Shown here one piece after another: positions 59,919-64,000 of a DNA stretch of 64,000 nt. Source of the DNA: Cronobacter muytjensii ATCC 51329 (lineage in GTDB: Bacteria > Pseudomonadota > Gammaproteobacteria > Enterobacterales > Enterobacteriaceae). The DNA is taken from contig NZ_CP012268.1 in assembly GCF_001277195.1 (NCBI RefSeq), positions 1,860,001-1,924,000 of the forward strand, in the 5' to 3' direction. The translations under genes and the position numbers were made by a program. Below the pieces are notes generated by a model. That model did not search any database. It saw nothing but the letters and a program-made list of their open reading frames with translations, and was not told the DNA's origin. How positions within the stretch are numbered: position 1 is the first letter of the stretch; each line of letters begins with the position of its first letter.

Positions 59919-60736
59919 GGATTATCGCGACGCAGCTGCGCCATCATCGCGCAGAATTCGTCGCGCCCCACGCCGTGCACCGGATGATCGAAACGCAAGC
60001 CAAATGATTTTTGCAGGCAGTCATAAACCGCCGCGTCATCCGCCAGCGTTTGCCGTTCGCCGTTGACGGTCAGTTGCTGGTTCAGCAATTTTAACGGCGT
60101 CTGGCCTGGGGGATGCAGCGCCGCCAGCAGATGATGGCGAAAGTGCGAGTCCGGCCAGTGGGCGATGAAATGGTTGGCCATCAGGTAATCGCCCGGATAC
60201 TGACGCGCCTGGTCGAAGCGATAGAGCGCATGCCAGTCGTCGCCTTCTTCTTTCATGAGCAGAAATTCGCTCTGCTGGCTTTCGATGCGAAAGCGGCCTT
60301 CGGGGCCGGTGATTTCCGCGCCGTGCCTGAGCGGGATCGGCGCGCTGAGCGTCGCGCCGCCAAAGCCGACATCGGCAATCCAGGGGGCGTCATCAATCAT
60401 CACCTGCACCAGCCGGTGGGTACGCGGCGGCATGTCGCTGGGCCCGGCAATTAATACCCGCGCCGCCAGCGCCTCTACCGCAAACCCGCATTCAGCCAGC
60501 GCGCGGGTAAAGAGCGCGTTCTGCTCAAAGCAATACCCGCCGCGGCCCGCCTCCACCAGCTTGGTGAAAATCGCGTCGTCGTCGAGCAGGATTTCGCGCC
60601 CTAACAGGACATCGAGATTCTCGAACGCGATGGTGGCGGTGTGGCGCCGATGGAGCGCGTGTAATGTTTCAGCCGTCGGTTGTGGCTCGCCGGTAAAGCC
60701 GATACGGGAAAAGTAATCCTGTCTTCTGAAAGCCAT
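59915..60736 (-). CDS. nhoA: Arylamine N-acetyltransferase
   Basis: A 273-residue acetyl-CoA-dependent enzyme acetylating arylamines and N-hydroxyarylamines. The Cys-His-Asp triad is at the canonical positions: Cys69 (RGGYCFEQN), His107 (RTHRLV), Asp122 (ADVGFG). The N-terminal helical domain starts YFSRIGFTGEP. It stands alone, tail to tail with the AraC gene. Confidence 0.93.
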   Translation of the reverse strand: MAFRRQDYFSRIGFTGEPQPTAETLHALHRRHTATIAFENLDVLLGREILLDDDAIFTKLVEAGRGGYCFEQNALFTRALAECGFAVEALAARVLIAGPSDMPPRTHRLVQVMIDDAPWIADVGFGGATLSAPIPLRHGAEITGPEGRFRIESQQSEFLLMKEEGDDWHALYRFDQARQYPGDYLMANHFIAHWPDSHFRHHLLAALHPPGQTPLKLLNQQLTVNGERQTLADDAAVYDCLQKSFGLRFDHPVHGVGRDEFCAMMAQLRRDNP

Positions 60737-61214
60737 GAGGTGTTCCTTATTCTGCGTCCTTACGTTATGCCTGTCTGAGAATAGACGCTTTCACGCCTGG
60801 CGGCGTGGCTTCTCGTAGCACAGCGCGTCTGGCTCTCTCCTCCCTGGCAGCATAAATAAAGTGATCACGCCTTAAACCGCCCTGACCTTAATTTACCGCC
60901 TCGCTTAAAATAAAATAACGCATTAATGACAGGTCAGGTAAACGGATTGTAAAAATAAAATGCAATTGCAATTATTTATTATTTGAAGTTATACATAGCG
61001 CGAAATGATGTACATATTTAAGCCTCAAGTGAATAATTATTATCCAGTTAATTTCACTTAGGATTACTCTCAAAAAACAGAATATCCCGAATTGCCGCTT
61101 CCGTTCAAAAATATCTGCTACGCTTTTTAGTGCGTATCAAATTTAATAAATTCTGTAGAGGACGCATAAAAAATTTCTTTACAGGCAACTGTTTTATTCC
61201 GGAAGAGGTGATTT
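60737..61214. other. Intergenic region upstream of yciE
   Basis: A 478-base AT-rich region between divergent nhoA and yciE. It contains a possible stationary-phase promoter (61117-61125) and AT-rich DNA from 60880 to 61060. I see no coding frame. Confidence 0.6.
61117..61125 (+). promoter_or_regulatory. Candidate sigma-S promoter for yciE-katN
   Basis: GCTACGCTT fits the sigma-S extended -10 consensus KCTAYRCTT and lies about 90 bases before yciE. RpoS control of this gene group is known in Salmonella. Confidence 0.4.
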
Positions 61215-61724
61215 ATGACGACATACGAAGAAAATTATCATGACTGGCTGCGTGACGCCCATGCGATGGAGAAACAAGCGGAACAGATGCTGGAATCAAT
61301 GGCTTCCCGTATCGAGCACTATCCGGATCTCAAAGCACGCATTGAGCAGCACATTGAAGAGACCCGTCACCAGCTTCAACTGATTGATTCGGTTATTGAA
61401 AGAAATAACGTATCCAGCTCTGTCGTTAAAGACACCATGAGCAAAATGACGGCAATGGGCCAGGCGGTAGGCGGCATGTTCGCCTCGGACGAAGTGGTGA
61501 AAGGCGCTATCAGTGGCTACGTTTTCGAACAGTTCGAAATCGCCTGCTATACCTCGCTGATTGCCGCTGCAAAAGCGGTTGGCGACGAACAGGGCGTTGC
61601 GGTATTCCAGCAAATCCTGGAGCAGGAAATTGCGATGGCCGAATGGTGCCTGAATCATTTACCGGATGTTACTCAGCAATTCCTTAATCGCTCCGCGGCA
61701 CCTGGCGTAGAAGCGAAAAAATAA
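61215..61724 (+). CDS. yciE: Ferritin-like DUF892 protein YciE
   Basis: A 169-residue four-helix protein matching E. coli YciE closely (YHDWLRDAHAMEKQAEQMLESMASRIEHYP, DEVVKGAISGYVFEQFEIACYTSLIAAA). The ferritin-like fold has Glu/His residues for a di-metal site (for example EKQAE, EQHIEETRHQ, EQFEIACY). E. coli and Salmonella carry yciG-yciF-yciE; here yciG and yciF are absent upstream. It is followed by katN, 73 bases later. Confidence 0.93.
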   Translation: MTTYEENYHDWLRDAHAMEKQAEQMLESMASRIEHYPDLKARIEQHIEETRHQLQLIDSVIERNNVSSSVVKDTMSKMTAMGQAVGGMFASDEVVKGAISGYVFEQFEIACYTSLIAAAKAVGDEQGVAVFQQILEQEIAMAEWCLNHLPDVTQQFLNRSAAPGVEAKK

Positions 61725-61797
61725 AAGTGATTTAACTTTGCCTGCCAGTTCGCTGGCAGGTTTGTATTGAGTGTTGTCGTGTAAACAGGAGAGCCTG

Positions 61798-62703
61798 ATG
61801 TTCCGACATGTAAAACAACTGCAATATACGGTCCGCGTTGCGGAGCCGAACCCGGGGCTGGCAAATTTACTGCTGGAACAATTTGGGGGCCCGCAGGGCG
61901 AACTGGCTGCGGCCACCCGTTATTTCACCCAGGGGTTGGGTGATGAAGATCCGGCGCGTAAAGAAATGCTGATGGATATCGCCACAGAAGAACTGAGCCA
62001 TCTGGAAATTATCGGTTCACTTGTGGGGATGCTCAACAAAGGCGCCAAAGGCGATCTGGCGGAAGCTACCGAAACCGAAGGCGAGCTGTATCGCTCCATT
62101 ACCGGTGCCGGCAATGACAGCCACCTGACCCAGGTGCTGTACGGGGGCGGGCCGCCGCTGACCAACTCCGCAGGCGTACCCTGGACTGCGGCTTACATCG
62201 ACACGATCGGCGAAATCACCGCGGATCTGCGTTCTAACATCGCAGCGGAAGCACGCGCGAAGATTATTTATGAGCGTCTGATTAACCTGACGGACGATCC
62301 GGGCGTGAAAGACGCGCTGGGCTTCCTGATGACCCGTGAAGTGGCGCATATGCTTTCGTTTGAGAAAGCGCTCTACTCTATTCGTAATAACTTCCCGCCG
62401 GGCAAACTGCCGCCGGTGGAACAGTACACGAATGTTTACTACAACATGTCCAAAGGTGACGACCTGCGCGGCAGCTGGAACAGCGACGAAAACTTTGAAT
62501 ACGTTGCCGATCCGCAGCCGGCAGTTAATGGAGGCGACGGTATGATTGATATCCAGCTTGGCCCCGATCAGCAGGCAAGCGTACTGAACATGGCGCAGCG
62601 TCTGCAGTCCGATCCGAGCATCAACCCGGTGACCGGCGCTGAGATGGGCGCTTCTGTGCCCCCGGTTGAGCGTCAGGTGAAAAAGCCGGGCGAGAAAAAA
62701 TAA
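61798..62703 (+). CDS. katN: Manganese catalase
   Basis: A 301-residue non-heme catalase breaking down hydrogen peroxide at a di-manganese centre. Ligands are visible: Glu35 (GGPQGELAAA), Glu65 and His68 (TEELSHLE), a later Glu in AEARAKIIYERL and His in TREVAHMLSFE. It is nearly identical in layout to Salmonella KatN. The ATG at 61798 has GGAG upstream; an in-frame ATG earlier (61771) is less likely. It forms a stress operon with yciE. Confidence 0.95.
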   Translation: MFRHVKQLQYTVRVAEPNPGLANLLLEQFGGPQGELAAATRYFTQGLGDEDPARKEMLMDIATEELSHLEIIGSLVGMLNKGAKGDLAEATETEGELYRSITGAGNDSHLTQVLYGGGPPLTNSAGVPWTAAYIDTIGEITADLRSNIAAEARAKIIYERLINLTDDPGVKDALGFLMTREVAHMLSFEKALYSIRNNFPPGKLPPVEQYTNVYYNMSKGDDLRGSWNSDENFEYVADPQPAVNGGDGMIDIQLGPDQQASVLNMAQRLQSDPSINPVTGAEMGASVPPVERQVKKPGEKK

Positions 62704-62718
62704 GCGATGATTAAACGA

Positions 62719-62747
62719 AAACCCTGCCACGGCAGGGTTTTTTTATG
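62719..62747 (+). terminator. Terminator after katN
   Basis: AAACCCTGCC and GGCAGGGTTT form a perfect 10-bp stem around AC and run into TTTTTT. Confidence 0.88.
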
Positions 62748-62749
62748 GC

Positions 62750-62980
62750 TTACATTTCGTAGCCAGGCTTGCGCGCCAGGGTATCAAGATGCGGCGCTAT
62801 CTCTTTATCCCACACGGCTTCCTTCCACTGCTCCGGCTGCACTTCGTTAAGCGCCACTGACACCGCGCTTTCTTTGCTTTGCAGATGTTTCACGATGACC
62901 TGAGTTAACGCCTCGGCGAGCGCCTGCTGCTGAGGTTCGCTGAGATCGCGCGGGAAGAATTTCACATCAATATGCGGCAT
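62750..62980 (-). CDS. pptA: 4-oxalocrotonate tautomerase family protein PptA
   Basis: A 76-residue tautomerase matching E. coli PptA (YdcE): MPHIDVKFFPRDLSEPQQQALAEALTQVIVKHL, with the catalytic Pro2 that becomes N-terminal after Met removal, and the C-terminal KPGYEM. The family converts enol to keto forms of 2-hydroxy acids. It converges on katN. Confidence 0.93.
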   Translation of the reverse strand: MPHIDVKFFPRDLSEPQQQALAEALTQVIVKHLQSKESAVSVALNEVQPEQWKEAVWDKEIAPHLDTLARKPGYEM

Positions 62981-63080
62981 AACAGTTCCTTGGTGGAGTA
63001 AGCGTAGGTTGATAATGCCTGAAACCGCGCGCGCCGTTCACCCTTTTCTTGCCGCAACGGTCGCTGCCTGGGCTCTTTTA

Positions 63081-63093
63081 GTGACAGTGTCAC
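63081..63093. other. matS site (MatP binding)
   Basis: GTGACAGTGTCAC fits the matS consensus perfectly. It lies between pptA and nfsB, 32 kb right of dif. Confidence 0.85.
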
Positions 63094-63250
63094 GTAATTT
63101 TTAGCATTTTTTGCCGCTTACGCGCCCGACAGAACGCGCCGGGTGTTGCTGCCGTCAGGTTTCGACTACTATCAGTTTCCTTAATCATGACAATAACAGA
63201 CCAGCCCGAGCCGGTGATAAACCGGCCCGGCATTACATCAGGAAATGCTT

Positions 63251-63895
63251 ATGAACCTTAATGACATTATTCGCACACGCCATACCAGCAAAGCCTATGA
63301 CAACAGCCGTAAGCTCACTGCCGACCAGCAGCAGCAACTGCTGGATCTGCTGCGCTTTAGCCCTTCCTCAGTCAACTCCCAGCCGTGGCACTTCTTCGCG
63401 GTGACCAGCGACGAAGGCAAACAGCAGATCCTGCCCGCGCTGATGGAGGCCAACCAGGTCAAAGCGCAGAACGCCGCCATGACCGTGGTATTCACCATTA
63501 AAGAAGAGCTGAACGAAGCGCACCTGCTGCAATTGCTGGAAAAAGAGCAGCAGGATGGCCGTTATGACAGCGAAGAAGCGCGCGCCGGCAACGACAAAGG
63601 CCGCCGCTACTTCGTGGGCCTGAATAGCGAAACCCCGGAGCAGCAGCGCGAGTGGATGACCCGTCAGGCGTATCTCGCCCTCGGCTTCCTGCTGCTGGGC
63701 GCGGCCGCGATGGGCCTCGACGCGACGCCGATTGAAGGCTTCCACCCGGAGAAAATGGACGAGGTGCTGGGCCTTAAAGAAAAAGGCCTGAAGAGCGTCG
63801 TGGTGGCGACTATCGGCTATCGTAGCGACGCGGATTTCAACGCCACGCTGCCGAAATCCCGTCTCGATCAGGATGTGGTTATCACGAAGCTCTGA
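63251..63895 (+). CDS. nfsB: Oxygen-insensitive nitroreductase (NfsB family)
   Basis: A 214-residue FMN enzyme reducing nitroaromatics and quinones with NAD(P)H. Typical parts: RHTSKAYDNSRKLT (FMN-binding Arg/Lys), LRFSPSSVNSQPWHF (phosphate binding), ANDKGRRYFVGL, LALGFLLLGAAAMGLDATPIEGFHPEKMDEVL. AGGAA lies seven bases before ATG 63251; ATG 63245 is too close. Sequence similarity to E. coli NfsB is moderate, so the symbol names the family. Confidence 0.9.
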   Translation: MNLNDIIRTRHTSKAYDNSRKLTADQQQQLLDLLRFSPSSVNSQPWHFFAVTSDEGKQQILPALMEANQVKAQNAAMTVVFTIKEELNEAHLLQLLEKEQQDGRYDSEEARAGNDKGRRYFVGLNSETPEQQREWMTRQAYLALGFLLLGAAAMGLDATPIEGFHPEKMDEVLGLKEKGLKSVVVATIGYRSDADFNATLPKSRLDQDVVITKL

Positions 63896-63913
63896 TTCGC
63901 GATGCGTCATGCG

Positions 63914-63940
63914 AAGGCCGCCCGCGGGCGGCCTTTTTTA
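63914..63940 (+). terminator. Terminator after nfsB
   Basis: AAGGCCGCCC and GGGCGGCCTT pair perfectly and are followed by TTTT. Confidence 0.85.
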
Positions 63941-63947
63941 TGGCGTG

Positions 63948-64000
63948 CTATTTATCGAAATGCTCAACAATCTGATACGCCGCTTTTACGCGATCGTCAT
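63948..64000 (-). CDS. 3' end of an unidentified minus-strand gene
   Basis: On the minus strand, a frame reads DDRVKAAYQIVEHFDK and ends with TAG at 63948-63950. The gene continues beyond the window. Sixteen residues are too few to identify it; its existence is inferred from position and composition. Confidence 0.45.
   Translation of the reverse strand, partial: DDRVKAAYQIVEHFDK

Overview
The window is chromosomal DNA from a Gram-negative gammaproteobacterium of the Enterobacteriaceae. It is GC-rich, densely packed, and carries E. coli-like genes in an E. coli-like order (glsB-yneG-dgcF-uxaB, treF, yciE-katN, pptA). Cronobacter or a close relative is the best guess from gene content, but the genus cannot be proved from the sequence alone. 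No rRNA, tRNA, CRISPR array, prophage or insertion sequence was found.

The window lies in the replication terminus. A 28-bp sequence at 30936-30963 matches the E. coli dif site as I remember it: an 11-bp XerC arm, a 6-bp centre and an 11-bp XerD arm. Three 13-bp palindromes (4250, 28673, 63081) fit the MatP-binding matS consensus GTGACRNYGTCAC.

Layout. (1) 1-8.7 kb: a chemoreceptor (5' end cut off), glutaminase glsB, yneG, three consecutive diguanylate cyclases with different sensory halves (MASE1-like, MASE2, GAF), a GNAT acetyltransferase and uxaB. (2) 9-12.7 kb: an autotransporter GDSL esterase (ApeE type) converging on cytoplasmic trehalase treF. (3) 12.8-28.7 kb: a two-armed divergent locus that looks like a complete exopolysaccharide system. 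The leftward arm is a tightly coupled seven-gene operon: cellulose-synthase-like GT2, three DUF3131 proteins, a heme-less-looking globin, a PAS/hybrid histidine kinase/Hpt protein and a periplasmic GH2 hydrolase. The rightward arm encodes an OpgC-type membrane acyltransferase, an outer-membrane barrel-like protein, a REC-PP2C phosphatase, a STAS antagonist and an RsbW-like kinase. Polymer synthesis, processing, decoration and possibly export thus appear tied to a phosphorelay plus partner-switching regulator. This is my main candidate for an undescribed system. (4) 28.7-41.2 kb: small accessory genes around dif, a MerR/hydrolase divergent pair, lipoproteins, a sorbosone-dehydrogenase-like lipoprotein, an EAL-HDOD protein, an MFS transporter and a UvdE-type UV endonuclease. 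(5) 41.2-50 kb: a type VI secretion effector island read leftward: VgrG, a frameshifted adaptor-like gene, a 49-residue membrane peptide, an Rhs protein with a GIY-YIG-like C-terminal toxin, and a low-GC putative immunity gene. (6) 50-64 kb: ordinary metabolic and regulatory genes (AraC regulators with divergent partners, SDRs, an alcohol dehydrogenase, arylamine N-acetyltransferase nhoA, yciE-katN, pptA, nfsB), ending in a cut-off minus-strand gene.
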